Source: Hyphomicrobiales bacterium (lineage in GTDB: Bacteria; Pseudomonadota; Alphaproteobacteria; Rhizobiales; Rhizobiaceae). Taken from it: 64,000 bases of DNA. This document shows, one piece after another, positions 51,321 through 59,985 of this stretch (position 1 is its first letter; every line of letters starts with the position of its first letter). The notes under the pieces are model-generated. The model had not been told where the DNA came from. It did no database searches and worked only from the letters and a program-made list of their open reading frames with translations. The stretch lies in contig UBTF01000012.1 in the NCBI GenBank assembly GCA_900468285.1, positions 372,001 through 436,000 of the forward strand. The letters run 5' to 3'. The position numbers were made by a program, and so were the translations under genes.

Positions 51321-53039
51321 ATGAACGATACCGCCTTGCCCGTAGAGATCGAAAGCGCCATCCGCACCATCCAAACCGATCTTCCGGTCAATGCGACCTT
51401 CCATGTGTGGCTGAAGGCAAAGAAAGCGGAGGAACCGGGCTCGGTGTCCTTCTCCAATCACAATGGCAAGTTCGGTGAAGTCTCCTCCACCAATGTCGAT
51501 GAATACAACTTCCGCATCTATCAGGTCTTCGGCGGCGGGCGGGTTGAGCTCAGCTATGATACCGTCACCACAGCCGTCTCGGTGATATACTGGTTCACGG
51601 CCTCGGATGTGCTGGAAACCGGCATTGCCGTGGTCCATACCAAGCCTGATAATGCCGCGCCTGATCTGCCGGATAGCTACCATTTCCGCCCACCCTTCGG
51701 CTGGATGAACGATCCCAACGGCTTTGGCCGCTTCGAGGGACGCCCGCATCTGTTCTATCAGCATTATTCGCACGGCTTGCGCTGGAACACGATGCATTGG
51801 GGCCATGCCGTGTCTTCGGATTACCTTCGCTGGCGGCATCTGCCGATCTTCCTCTTCCCGTCCGAAGACCTCACCACCCGACCGGACAAGCGCGGCGGTG
51901 CCTACTCGGGCTCCACCATTCCGCTGGTCGAAGGCACCGGCATCCGCGTGTTCTTCACCGAGCAGGTGCAGGACCGCGTACCCGAACAGCAGATTCAGCT
52001 GACCGCAACATCCTCGGACCTCATCATGGCCGGTCAGGCCGATGTCATTCTCGGCCACCGTCCGGATGGGCAGGGGCTGACGCCCGATTTTCGTGATCCC
52101 TATGTGGTGCGTGGCCCGGACGGGCTGTGGAAGATGCTTCTGGGCAGCCAGAGCGATGGCGGCGGTGTGATCCTCCTTTATGAAACACAGGACCCGACAG
52201 CCGCATCCGGCTGGACCTATGTCGGCAAGCTGTGGGTGGAAACGCGCTACAAGACAACCGCCATAGAGTGCCCCTGCCTTCTGCCGCTCGATGGCCCCGC
52301 CAATTCCCGCTCCACCCGCTGGGTGCTGACCTACGGCCTCATGCATTCGGAAGATGCTGCAACCGGCCGCAAGAACCTCACCATGGCCGATGTCGGCTGG
52401 TTCGATGGCAAGACTTTCGTCAAGGAATTCGGGCAGGAGCTGGATTTCGGCACCGACAACTATGCCTTTCAGGCTTTCCTTGATGGCGACACCATTGTCG
52501 GCATTGGCTGGCTGGCCAACTGGGCGGATGCAACGCCGGAAATCGATTTCCCCACCGCCATGACGCTTCCACGGCGCATCCATTTCTCCAACGGCGCCCT
52601 GCTGACACCGCCCATTGGCGCGGCGGAAAGCCTGCGCCACCGCATTCTCGACCGGACCAGACTGGCCGCCGGTGAAAAGGTGGAGTTTCCCACCGGCGCC
52701 GTCGAGCTTCTGTTCGAGCTCACCAAACCCGGCCTTCCCTTCGAGCTGGAGCTTGATCATCCCGATGTGAGGCTCGGCGTCGTCTGCGATGAAACCGGCC
52801 TCTGGATCCGCCATGAGGATGGCAGCAGCGATGCCACCTCGCCGCGCTATATCTCGCAGGGCGCGCGTCCGTTCCGGCTGCGCATCTTCATCGATTATGG
52901 CTCAATCGAGGTCTTTGCGGATCACGGGCGCTATGTCGGCACCAAGCGCATCGCCAGCTTCGAGCCGGTGCGGTCGGCGACGCTGAAAACCACCGAAGGT
53001 GCAGTTGCGCACGCCACCATCTGGTCGCTCAAGCAATAG
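51321..53039 (+). CDS. Glycoside hydrolase family 32 fructosidase (invertase/levanase-like)
   Basis: The 572-residue enzyme has all GH32 signature residues: nucleophile Asp131 in 'FGWMNDPNGF', the stabilising Asp259 in 'FRDPYV' and the acid/base Glu316 in 'IECPCLL'. The C-terminal beta-sandwich ('RIFIDYGSIEVFADHGRYVG') is intact. It hydrolyses beta-fructosides such as sucrose or levan. It has no signal peptide, so it acts in the cytoplasm. An additional N-terminal region of about 100 residues, beta-rich, precedes the catalytic propeller. No sugar transporter or regulator lies nearby. AAAGGAAG precedes the ATG. Confidence 0.9.
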   Translation: MNDTALPVEIESAIRTIQTDLPVNATFHVWLKAKKAEEPGSVSFSNHNGKFGEVSSTNVDEYNFRIYQVFGGGRVELSYDTVTTAVSVIYWFTASDVLETGIAVVHTKPDNAAPDLPDSYHFRPPFGWMNDPNGFGRFEGRPHLFYQHYSHGLRWNTMHWGHAVSSDYLRWRHLPIFLFPSEDLTTRPDKRGGAYSGSTIPLVEGTGIRVFFTEQVQDRVPEQQIQLTATSSDLIMAGQADVILGHRPDGQGLTPDFRDPYVVRGPDGLWKMLLGSQSDGGGVILLYETQDPTAASGWTYVGKLWVETRYKTTAIECPCLLPLDGPANSRSTRWVLTYGLMHSEDAATGRKNLTMADVGWFDGKTFVKEFGQELDFGTDNYAFQAFLDGDTIVGIGWLANWADATPEIDFPTAMTLPRRIHFSNGALLTPPIGAAESLRHRILDRTRLAAGEKVEFPTGAVELLFELTKPGLPFELELDHPDVRLGVVCDETGLWIRHEDGSSDATSPRYISQGARPFRLRIFIDYGSIEVFADHGRYVGTKRIASFEPVRSATLKTTEGAVAHATIWSLKQ

Positions 53040-53045
53040 GCTTCA

Positions 53046-53070
53046 GGAACATTCCGCGTGTTTTACCGTT
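53046..53070 (+). promoter_or_regulatory. EcfG-type general stress promoter
   Basis: GGAAC, exactly 16 bases, CGTT is a perfect match to the EcfG (RpoE1-like) promoter of alphaproteobacteria. It lies 35 bases before the ATG of a small membrane protein gene and just behind the GH32 stop. Confidence 0.7.
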
Positions 53071-53104
53071 CTCTTAACAATAGAACGACACACAGGAGAG
53101 CTTC

Positions 53105-53275
53105 ATGACCAAGATACAGGAAACCGATCCCATTCTCTTTCCGTCTGAGGCGAACGAGAACAAGGGCGAGAAGAAGCGCGCTGGCAACGGTATCATCCTC
53201 GTCATCGCCGCCATCGGCATCATGGCCTTCGTCATCTACATGACGATGATCGTGTTTGCTACGACCCAATCCTGA
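53105..53275 (+). CDS. Small single-span membrane protein under a stress promoter
   Basis: The 56-residue product has a charged N-terminal half, rich in Lys and Glu, and one membrane helix ('GIILVIAAIGIMAFVIYMTM') near its end. AGGAG lies at ideal distance from the ATG. I do not recognise a family. Short tail-anchored proteins are common in the general stress regulon of alphaproteobacteria. It is followed by another short gene 41 bases later on the same strand. Confidence 0.75.
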   Translation: MTKIQETDPILFPSEANENKGEKKRAGNGIILVIAAIGIMAFVIYMTMIVFATTQS

Positions 53276-53316
53276 CGCATTGCTGACCAAATCCTGTAAT
53301 CAAAAGGAATTCAATT

Positions 53317-53565
53317 ATGGACCCGCGCACCCCGCTCACAGAAAATGAAGATGCCCTCGATCAGGATCTGGTCGATCTCGAGGTAGACGACCTGCCTGCG
53401 GAAGGCGAGCTTTCGCAGCAGGTTGAGCAGGAGCTCCGCGAGGAAGAATCCGAAAGCGAAGACGACGCTTACCAGGAAAGCGACGAGGCCCTGCCGGATG
53501 ATATGGAAGAGCGCGTCATCGACCGCAACCCTTCCCGCGAAGGCGGCGCTTTCGACGAGGTGTAA
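53317..53565 (+). CDS. Small acidic protein
   Basis: The 82-residue product is very acidic (Asp and Glu make up well over a third of it) and looks disordered, with no cysteine or hydrophobic core. I do not recognise it. AAGGA stands before the ATG and a strong rho-independent terminator follows, so it is probably the second gene of the stress-promoter transcript. Function unknown. Confidence 0.75.
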   Translation: MDPRTPLTENEDALDQDLVDLEVDDLPAEGELSQQVEQELREEESESEDDAYQESDEALPDDMEERVIDRNPSREGGAFDEV

Positions 53566-53596
53566 ACCCCTATCTGAAACGGCTGGTTATCGGAAG

Positions 53597-53629
53597 GCGG
53601 CAGGACCAATGGGTCCCGCCGCTTTTTTT
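53597..53629 (+). terminator. Rho-independent terminator
   Basis: GCGGC-A-GGACC pairs with GGTCC-C-GCCGC around a 4-nt loop, followed by seven T residues. It ends the transcript of the two short genes and lies just before the stop of convergent copZ. Confidence 0.85.
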
Positions 53630-53635
53630 ATGCGT

Positions 53636-53833
53636 TCAGTCGATTCGGGACGGGCTGTAGCCAACGTCGCGCATGGCCGCCTCAGCCGCATCGGCATCCC
53701 CCGCGACAGTCACCCTGTGCGTTGCCAGATCGACCGTGACGTCAGCGCCGGGAAGCGCTTCCGAAAGCGCACTGCGCACCGTCTTTTCGCAGTGGGCGCA
53801 TGTCATGTCGGGTACGGAAAATATTGATGTCAT
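53636..53833 (-). CDS. copZ: Copper chaperone CopZ-like (heavy-metal-associated domain)
   Basis: A single 65-residue HMA domain with the metal site 'DMTCAHCEKTV' (CxxC). It should ferry copper(I) to CopA or store it. It lies 12 bases after cueR, so copA, cueR and copZ form one transcript. Confidence 0.88.
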   Translation of the reverse strand: MTSIFSVPDMTCAHCEKTVRSALSEALPGADVTVDLATHRVTVAGDADAAEAAMRDVGYSPSRID

Positions 53834-53845
53834 AGGTCTTTCCTT

Positions 53846-54277
53846 TCAGCGCTTAACTTTGATGTCTGTTCCTGGATGAACCGGCGTGTCGGTCCCGGCC
53901 AGGTCGTCCAGTATCGGGCAATCGGGCCGGTTATCGCCGCCGCAACAATGGGCAAGGTGGGATAGTGTTTTTACCATGCCCTTCATTTCCGCAATCTTGC
54001 GTTCCAGATCGGCAATATGGGCAAGGGCGATATCCTTGACCGCGGCACTTTCCCGCCCCTTGTCGCGCCACAGCTTCAGCAGCGTTTCCGTTTCTTCCAG
54101 CGAAAAGCCGAGCGTGCGGGACCGTTTTATGAAGCGCAGATTGTGGATATCCTGATCGCCATAGGTGCGATAATTATTGCCCGTCCTCATGGCTGGCGTG
54201 ATAAGGCCGATCTGCTCGTAATAGCGGATCATCTTGGCGGAAACGCCCGACGCCTGAGAAGCCTGCCCGATATTCAT
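53846..54277 (-). CDS. cueR: MerR-family copper regulator CueR
   Basis: The 143-residue protein has the MerR winged helix ('MNIGQASQASGVSAKMIRYY', 'EQIGLITPAMR'), a dimerisation coiled coil and a C-terminal metal loop with cysteines and histidine ('LAHCCGGDNRPDCPILDDL'), typical of CueR-like regulators that sense monovalent copper. Its ATG overlaps the copA stop (ATGA-type). It should act on the promoter in front of copA. Confidence 0.9.
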   Translation of the reverse strand: MNIGQASQASGVSAKMIRYYEQIGLITPAMRTGNNYRTYGDQDIHNLRFIKRSRTLGFSLEETETLLKLWRDKGRESAAVKDIALAHIADLERKIAEMKGMVKTLSHLAHCCGGDNRPDCPILDDLAGTDTPVHPGTDIKVKR

Positions 54278-56802
54278 AGTGCATCCTTTCGGTCTGAGAT
54301 CGCAACCCTCTTCAACCGCAGAGCATTGCCCAGCACGAAGACCGACGACAGCGCCATGGCGCCCGCCCCCAGCATGGGAGAAAGCGTGATGCCGAAGGCC
54401 GGATAGAGAACACCGGCGGCCACCGGAATGAGTGCTGCATTGTAACCGAAGGCCCAGAACAGGTTCTGGCGAATGTTGCGCATGGTGGCACGGCTCATTT
54501 CCATGGCGTGAACCACGCCGACAAGGTCTCCGCTCACCAGCACGACATCGGCGCTTTCAATGGCCACATCGGTGCCGGTACCGATGGCGATACCGATATC
54601 GGCCCGGGCCAGCGCCGGTGCATCATTGATGCCATCTCCAACGAAAGCGATGGTTCTTTCGCCCTTTCGCAGATCTTCGATTGCCTGCACCTTGCCCTCC
54701 GGCAACACCTCGGCCAGAACCCTGTCTATGCCCACCTGCCGGGCAATGGCCTGTGCGGTCCTTGCATTGTCGCCGGTCACCATGACCACCTCGACACCGA
54801 GATTTTTCAGGGAACGGATTGCATCCGCACTCGATGGCTTCAGGGGATCAGCCACTGCAATGATGGCCGCCAGCCTGCCGTCGATGGCGGCATAGAGCGG
54901 CGTCTTGCCCTCGTCAGCCAGACGCTGGGCGTCCTGCGCGAAAGGCTTGACCGACAGTCCGAGCTTGACCATCAGCCGGTCTGCGCCCACCGCGACCTGT
55001 CTGCCGTCGACCGTCGCCGAAATCCCGTAGCCAGTCAGACTTTCGAACGCGGTGATGGTCGGTTGCCGATGCGATGCTACCGCAGGGTTTCTGGTCTTTG
55101 CTGCCTCAACGATTGCCTCGGCAACGGGGTGTTCCGAGCGGCTTTCCACGGCAGCGACCAGCGACAGAACCTCTCCATCATCAAAGCCATCTGCGACGAT
55201 GAGATCGGTCATCTCGGGCATTCCCTTGGTCACAGTGCCGGTCTTGTCGAGGACAACCACATCGGCAGACCGCAGCGACTGCAGGGCTTCTCCCTTTCGA
55301 AACAGCACGCCCAATTCCGCAGCCCTGCCGGTGCCCACCATGATGGATGTCGGTGTGGCGAGCCCCATGGCGCAGGGGCAGGCGATGATGAGAACTGCGA
55401 CCGCATTGATCAACGCAAAGGTATAGGCAGGCTCAGGCCCGAACATTGCCCAGACGATGAATGTCAGGATTGCCATGGCAATGACGACAGGCACGAACAG
55501 CGCCGTGACGCGGTCCACCAGAAGCTGGATCGGCAACTTTGCGCCCTGCGCCTGCTCCACCAGCCGGATGATCTGCGACAGCATCGTATCGGCGCCGACC
55601 TTGGTTGCCTGGAATTTCAGCGTGCCGTTTTTGTTGATGGTCCCGCCCGTAACGGATGCGCCAAGCGCTTTTTCCACCGGCACCGGCTCGCCCGAGATCA
55701 TGGATTCATCGATGAAGGACGAGCCTTCCACGACCTTGCCATCCACGGGCAGACGCTCGCCAGGGCGGATGATGACGATATCGCCAACCCTCACCTCATC
55801 GGCGGGAATATCCACTGTCTGCCCGTCTCTCTCCACCCGCGCGGTCTTTGCCTGAAGCGTCATCAGCTTGCGGATGGCATCGCCGGTTCTGCCACTGGCG
55901 CGCGCTTCCAGCAGGCGCCCGAACAGGATCAGCGTCACGATGACAGTCGCCGCCTCGTAATAGACATGGCGGGCATTTTCCGGCAGCAGGCCCGGCGCAA
56001 AGGTCGTCACCAGAGAGTAGAGGTAGGCCGCGCTGACACCGAGGGCAACCAGAGAATTCATCTCAGGCGCGCCGCGCAGCAAAGCCGGAATGCCGCTTTT
56101 CAGAAACCGCAGACCCGGCCCAAAGATGACCGCCGTCGCCAGCAGGAAATAGAGGTAATAAAGGTTCTGGACGTCGATGACGCCCATCAGCCAATGATGC
56201 ATGGGCGCATAGAGATGACTGCCCATTTCCAGAATGAAAAGCGGTGCCGTCAGCATAGCAGCGACGGTCAGGCCGCGCTTCAAACGAACCTCATCACCGG
56301 CGTGATGCATATGATCATGACCTGCGGCAGCGTCGTCATGGGCCTCGCCATGGTGCGGCTTTTTCTGCTTTGCAAGCGCAAAGCCAGCGGCCTTTGCCGT
56401 CTCAACCAGCATCTCGCCTTCGCGATTTCCCCCCATGCCCTCGACGGTAACATTGCCAGCCTCATCAACTTCGGCATTGAGCGTCGTTGCAACCGCCTCC
56501 AGCACGGCTTTCAGCCGCGCCGCATCCTGCGGGCCTTTCAGCCCGGTTGCGAAGAGTTCATGCCGTTCCGGCACAACCTCATAGCCAATCTTCTTGACGG
56601 CAGCGGCAAGCGTCTTTGCCGAAAAGCCATCGGCAGCCTCAACGGTCAGCTTTCTGGTGGCGAAATTGACCGAGCTTGTCGCCACACCCGGCACCTTGCC
56701 AGCCGCGGTCTCGACGCGCCGCACGCAGGAAGCGCAGGTCATCCCGTCTACGGACAGGGAGATGGGTTCGGCATGGGTCAAGGTCTTGATGGTCTCGTTC
56801 AT
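54274..56802 (-). CDS. copA: Copper-exporting P1B-type ATPase CopA
   Basis: The 842-residue pump has an N-terminal HMA domain with 'GMTCASCVRRVE', the CPC motif in the sixth helix ('IACPCAMGLATPTS'), the phosphorylation site 'DKTGTVTKGMPEM' and the hinge 'GDGINDAPALA'. A second HMA-like fold (about residues 75-150) lacks CxxC and leads into a His-rich stretch ('HHGEAHDDAAAGHDHMHHAG'), which may bind metal. It exports Cu(I). The start at 56802 is fixed by the promoter: any earlier start would lie inside the CueR-type promoter. Confidence 0.93.
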   Translation of the reverse strand: MNETIKTLTHAEPISLSVDGMTCASCVRRVETAAGKVPGVATSSVNFATRKLTVEAADGFSAKTLAAAVKKIGYEVVPERHELFATGLKGPQDAARLKAVLEAVATTLNAEVDEAGNVTVEGMGGNREGEMLVETAKAAGFALAKQKKPHHGEAHDDAAAGHDHMHHAGDEVRLKRGLTVAAMLTAPLFILEMGSHLYAPMHHWLMGVIDVQNLYYLYFLLATAVIFGPGLRFLKSGIPALLRGAPEMNSLVALGVSAAYLYSLVTTFAPGLLPENARHVYYEAATVIVTLILFGRLLEARASGRTGDAIRKLMTLQAKTARVERDGQTVDIPADEVRVGDIVIIRPGERLPVDGKVVEGSSFIDESMISGEPVPVEKALGASVTGGTINKNGTLKFQATKVGADTMLSQIIRLVEQAQGAKLPIQLLVDRVTALFVPVVIAMAILTFIVWAMFGPEPAYTFALINAVAVLIIACPCAMGLATPTSIMVGTGRAAELGVLFRKGEALQSLRSADVVVLDKTGTVTKGMPEMTDLIVADGFDDGEVLSLVAAVESRSEHPVAEAIVEAAKTRNPAVASHRQPTITAFESLTGYGISATVDGRQVAVGADRLMVKLGLSVKPFAQDAQRLADEGKTPLYAAIDGRLAAIIAVADPLKPSSADAIRSLKNLGVEVVMVTGDNARTAQAIARQVGIDRVLAEVLPEGKVQAIEDLRKGERTIAFVGDGINDAPALARADIGIAIGTGTDVAIESADVVLVSGDLVGVVHAMEMSRATMRNIRQNLFWAFGYNAALIPVAAGVLYPAFGITLSPMLGAGAMALSSVFVLGNALRLKRVAISDRKDAL

Positions 56803-56824
56803 GGGATTTCCCCTTTCACGAGCC

Positions 56825-56855
56825 GTTGTAATGGTTACCATCATGGGAAGGTCAA
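56825..56855 (-). promoter_or_regulatory. MerR/CueR-type promoter of the copper operon
   Basis: On the minus strand TTGACC and TACAAC are separated by exactly 19 bases, the long spacer that MerR-type activators untwist. The spacer contains a dyad (ATGGTAACCAT) and a CCTTCC half-site as in CueR operators. The -10 box ends 22 bases before the copA ATG. Confidence 0.8.
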
Positions 56856-57075
56856 GCGGCTTTTGCGCTCTTTGAAGCTTTTCTCTTGGCGAGAGTGCGA
56901 GTTGTGACCTTCAGACTACCGAAGCCGCCACGCTCCTGTATAAATCAATTCATTACTTTGGTTATCGCGACGAAATGATACTCTAAATTAGATATTTCAA
57001 TATATTCGATGACCGCCTGGAATAACAAAACGATCTATGCTTAAAACCGTTAACGAATTTTAACGGGGGTTCAAT

Positions 57076-57693
57076 ATGCGTTTCTTGTTGTTCGCCGGCA
57101 TGGCTGCCGGAATGATGACACTTGCTTCATGCGGCACCATGTCCAAGGAAGAATGCCGCGTGGCTGACTGGACGGTGGTCGGCGACACGGATGGCGCGGC
57201 CGGATATGAGCCTCAGAGCCGCTTTGCAGATCATGTCCGATCCTGCTCCAAGAGCGGTGCCACGCCGAACCAGACGCAATGGTATCAGGGCTACCAGACC
57301 GGCATCAAACGCTTCTGCACCCCGCTCAGCGGCGCATCCCACGGAGAAGGCGGCGGCGCCTATAACAATGTTTGCCCGGCGGAAATGGAAAAAGACTTCG
57401 TGCGCGGCTACAGCCTCGGCAAGCGGGTCTACGACCTGCGTTCACGCATCGATTCATTGCGCTCCGACATAAGCTCGCGCGAGTCGGAGGCAGACCGCCT
57501 GTCGGAAGAGCTGAAAAAGGCCGAGGACAAGGACCGCCGCGGCATCCGCGACCGCATAGACGATCTGGAGCGGGACCGCAGCCGCGCCCGCCGCGAGGCC
57601 GATGATCTCGGCTACGACCTCCAGGACGCCGAACGCGACCTCGCCTATTTCCGCCAGAACCCGAACGCGCCGATGTATCGTGGCGGCTATTGA
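57076..57693 (+). CDS. DUF2799-type lipoprotein with coiled coil
   Basis: The 205-residue protein has a lipoprotein signal ('MTLASCGTMSK', lipobox LASC), a cysteine-containing DUF2799-like domain ('WYQGYQTGIKRFCTP', 'FVRGYSLGKRVYDLRS') and a C-terminal coiled coil very rich in Arg, Asp and Glu (about 120-190). It should sit in the outer or inner membrane facing the periplasm. Function unknown. It stands alone; two TTAAC half-sites lie just upstream of the ATG. Confidence 0.8.
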   Translation: MRFLLFAGMAAGMMTLASCGTMSKEECRVADWTVVGDTDGAAGYEPQSRFADHVRSCSKSGATPNQTQWYQGYQTGIKRFCTPLSGASHGEGGGAYNNVCPAEMEKDFVRGYSLGKRVYDLRSRIDSLRSDISSRESEADRLSEELKKAEDKDRRGIRDRIDDLERDRSRARREADDLGYDLQDAERDLAYFRQNPNAPMYRGGY

Positions 57694-57710
57694 GCGTAGC
57701 TTGAACGTGA

Positions 57711-57736
57711 TGCCCAATTGAGCTACATAATGGGCA
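57711..57736. promoter_or_regulatory. Probable operator of dinJ-yafQ
   Basis: TGCCCA and TGGGCA form an inverted repeat (extended by TT and AA with one offset) across 14 bases, 15 bases before the antitoxin ATG. RelB/DinJ-type antitoxins repress their own operon through such repeats. Confidence 0.5.
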
Positions 57737-57751
57737 CAAAGGAGTAAGCTC

Positions 57752-58027
57752 ATGACTGCGAATGCATATGTCAGGGCGCGTATAGACCAAGAACTGAAGG
57801 ACGATGCGACGGCTGTTCTTGACAGCCTTGGCCTGACAGTTTCCGATGTCATGCGCATGATGTTGACCCGGATTGCCCGCGAAAAGGCCTTGCCGATCGA
57901 GCTGACGCGCCCGAATGCAGAAACGCTGGCCGCCATGGAGGAGGCCCGCGAAATTGCCGCCAGAAAACATGGCCGCTTCAAGACATCGCAGGCCCTGCAC
58001 GATGCGCTGGATAGCAAGGATAAGTGA
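57752..58027 (+). CDS. dinJ: RelB/DinJ-type antitoxin
   Basis: The 91-residue protein has an N-terminal ribbon-helix-helix ('AYVRARIDQELKDDATAVLD', 'LGLTVSDVMRMMLTRIAREK') as in DinJ and a toxin-binding tail. AAAGGAG stands before the ATG. It overlaps the toxin gene start by four bases (GTGA), indicating coupling. Confidence 0.88.
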   Translation: MTANAYVRARIDQELKDDATAVLDSLGLTVSDVMRMMLTRIAREKALPIELTRPNAETLAAMEEAREIAARKHGRFKTSQALHDALDSKDK

Positions 58028-58359
58028 AGGGCAAAAAGGATGGGGCAACAGGGGCGGCACAGAAGCGCACGACAGTGCCGCGCATGTGCGACTTTACCAA
58101 ACAGTTCCTGAAAGACTGGAAGCGGCTCAATGATTCCGGCCGCTTCGACATGATCAAGCTGAAGGAAGTCCTCATCCTTCTCATCGCCAATGACGCGCCA
58201 CTACCTGCACAATTTCGCGACCATGAGCTGACCGGAGAATGGCGCGACTTTCGTGAATGTCACATTGGCGGTAATTTTCTGCTGATCTACAGGCTGGATG
58301 GGCCCAGCAATCTGGTCGTCTTTACGCGCGCGGGCACCCATTCCGAACTTTTTCGATAG
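58024..58359 (+). CDS. yafQ: YafQ-type toxin (RelE-superfamily mRNA interferase)
   Basis: The 111-residue product starts with GTG overlapping the antitoxin stop and has the YafQ core 'FTKQFLKDWKRLNDSGRFDM', 'PLPAQFRDHELTGEWRDFRE', 'CHIGGNFLLIYRLDG' and the C-terminal 'RAGTHSELF' with the catalytic-type His. YafQ cuts mRNA on the ribosome. A 20-residue basic N-terminal extension precedes the conserved core; the real start may be the ATG of 'MCDFTKQF' (58084). Confidence 0.87.
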   Translation: MKGKKDGATGAAQKRTTVPRMCDFTKQFLKDWKRLNDSGRFDMIKLKEVLILLIANDAPLPAQFRDHELTGEWRDFRECHIGGNFLLIYRLDGPSNLVVFTRAGTHSELFR

Positions 58360-58362
58360 AGC

Positions 58363-59175
58363 CTAGCGATGAACCGAGAAACGGGGGATATCGCGCAGGA
58401 ATTCGTCGCGGACAACCTGCCCCATGGGGATGTCGGTTGGCTTGTCGTTGACGCGGAAGCGGACGAAGACGATGTGTTGGCCTTCGCGTTCTGCCCAGCC
58501 CACGAACCAGCCGAAGGGGCGGTCGGGATCGGGCTTGCCATCGGGGGTCTTGAGGTTGCCGGTGCCGGTAATGCCGTGCGCGCTCCAGGCCTCGGCACCA
58601 TCATAAACAGGAATGATGGCCTTGGTTTTGTTTTGCGCATCGCGCGAGAATGGCAGGTTGTTGGCAAGAAGCCTGCGCATGAAGCCGATCTGTTCGACGG
58701 GCGAAATCTGCAGCGAGGTGCCGAGCCAGGCATCGGTCAGGCCGTTGTTTTCGCCCGCGTCACCGGCCACATCGGCATTGCCGAAACCCAGTTTCTTGAC
58801 GAAGGCTGAAAACTTTTCCTGCCCCAGACGGCTGGTGATTTCACGCGAGTACCAGAGCACGGATTCCTTCTGCCACGTCGTCGGATCGACTTTCTTGCGC
58901 GCGGCTGGCGGCGCTTCCATGCCTTTTTTCCATTCCCAGACGGGATTGAATTCATCCAGCAGAATACCGGACTCATAGCCGATCAGCGCCAGAGGCACCT
59001 TGAAGGTGGAGGCCGGAGAGGCCCGCTTGTCGCAGCTTCCCTGCTGGGTAATGACCGCTCCTGTTTCCACTGACGTGACGAAGGTGCATTCAAACGGCGG
59101 CAATGATTGAGCACGCGCGGGCGCGACCATGATCATCAGGCATATGGGCAGAAAAAGCGCGAAACGATTGCGCAT
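58363..59175 (-). CDS. Class D beta-lactamase-like protein with an altered KTG motif
   Basis: The 270-residue protein has a signal peptide, the active-site STFK motif ('[19 protein letters not shown]'), '[11 protein letters not shown]', an FGN triad at the YGN position ('[12 protein letters not shown]') and the class D core '[20 protein letters not shown]' and '[12 protein letters not shown]'. The third motif, normally KTG, reads ITG ('[11 protein letters not shown]'), so the conserved lysine is replaced by isoleucine. It may have weak or changed activity or act as a penicillin-binding sensor. Start ATG at 59175 beginning the signal peptide. Periplasmic. Convergent with yafQ. Confidence 0.85.
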   Translation of the reverse strand: MRNRFALFLPICLMIMVAPARAQSLPPFECTFVTSVETGAVITQQGSCDKRASPASTFKVPLALIGYESGILLDEFNPVWEWKKGMEAPPAARKKVDPTTWQKESVLWYSREITSRLGQEKFSAFVKKLGFGNADVAGDAGENNGLTDAWLGTSLQISPVEQIGFMRRLLANNLPFSRDAQNKTKAIIPVYDGAEAWSAHGITGTGNLKTPDGKPDPDRPFGWFVGWAEREGQHIVFVRFRVNDKPTDIPMGQVVRDEFLRDIPRFSVHR

Positions 59176-59314
59176 AGATGATCCTTGACTTGCCGACCAT
59201 ACATCATAGCCGGTATCGGGCATAAGAAAAGATGGGAGCGCATTAATGGCTCGATGCGGCAGGAATAGGACCGCCGCCGCACCCTGCCCCGCCGCACTCA
59301 CAGGCACGCCTGTT

Positions 59315-59800
59315 TCAAGCCTGCTCCGGTTGCTGGGCCGCAGGTTCGTCTCCCACCGTCAAGGGCCAGTCGACGACGTAGTTTTCGAAATCGTCCACCT
59401 CGACATCAAGCTCGCTGACGGTACGCCCGCGCGCCGAAATGCCCGCAATATGCACCGTTTCACGGTCTCCGGAGACGAGATGGTGCCACCAGTAGAGGTC
59501 CTCGCCATCGCGCACCAGCGCATAGGCGCAGGTCGGCGGCAGCCAGCCGATCTCATTGACGAGCTTGAGGCTGAGCTGGATGCAATCGGGCACCGTGTCG
59601 CGCCGGTTGGGATAATCCGAGCACTGACAGCTGTCTCCATCCAGCAACTGGCAGGCAACAGAGGTGAAAACCACATCCCCGCTGTCCCAGTCCTCCAGCT
59701 TGTTGAGACAACAGAGACCGCAGCCATCGCACAGGCTTTCCCACTCGCTGTTACTCATTTGCGCCAGCGTTTTGGTTTTCCAGAATGGCGCGTCACTCAT
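59315..59800 (-). CDS. YcgN-family cysteine cluster protein (UPF0260)
   Basis: The 161-residue protein has the family cysteines in '[14 protein letters not shown]', '[19 protein letters not shown]' and 'VPDCIQLS', which probably bind zinc or an iron-sulfur cluster, and the segment '[20 protein letters not shown]'. It is a full-length YcgN/UPF0260 protein. Biochemical role is not established. The start at 59800 fits the family N-terminus ('[20 protein letters not shown]'). Confidence 0.9.
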   Translation of the reverse strand: MSDAPFWKTKTLAQMSNSEWESLCDGCGLCCLNKLEDWDSGDVVFTSVACQLLDGDSCQCSDYPNRRDTVPDCIQLSLKLVNEIGWLPPTCAYALVRDGEDLYWWHHLVSGDRETVHIAGISARGRTVSELDVEVDDFENYVVDWPLTVGDEPAAQQPEQA

Positions 59801-59985
59801 CGTTAACATTTCCATTTCATTTTGCACCGGCGGGCTGCAACATGGCATCACCCGTTTTGTCGTATCGCAATCTGTCGGATTATAAGATAATCCTTAAATC
59901 TGGCAGAGTGGTGGTGAGGGAATGACCCGCGCAAGGTTGCTGCGTCAAGCATCCGCTCGCCATATCGAACAGGAATTCGTTTCAG

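Noticed and set aside
54508-56907. 799-codon + strand frame opposite copA
   Set aside because: Antisense shadow of a conserved P-type ATPase gene with His/Gln-rich, domain-free translation.
57040-57065. CtrA site before the DUF2799-type lipoprotein
   Set aside because: TTAAC half-sites occur, but at five or six bases apart instead of seven.
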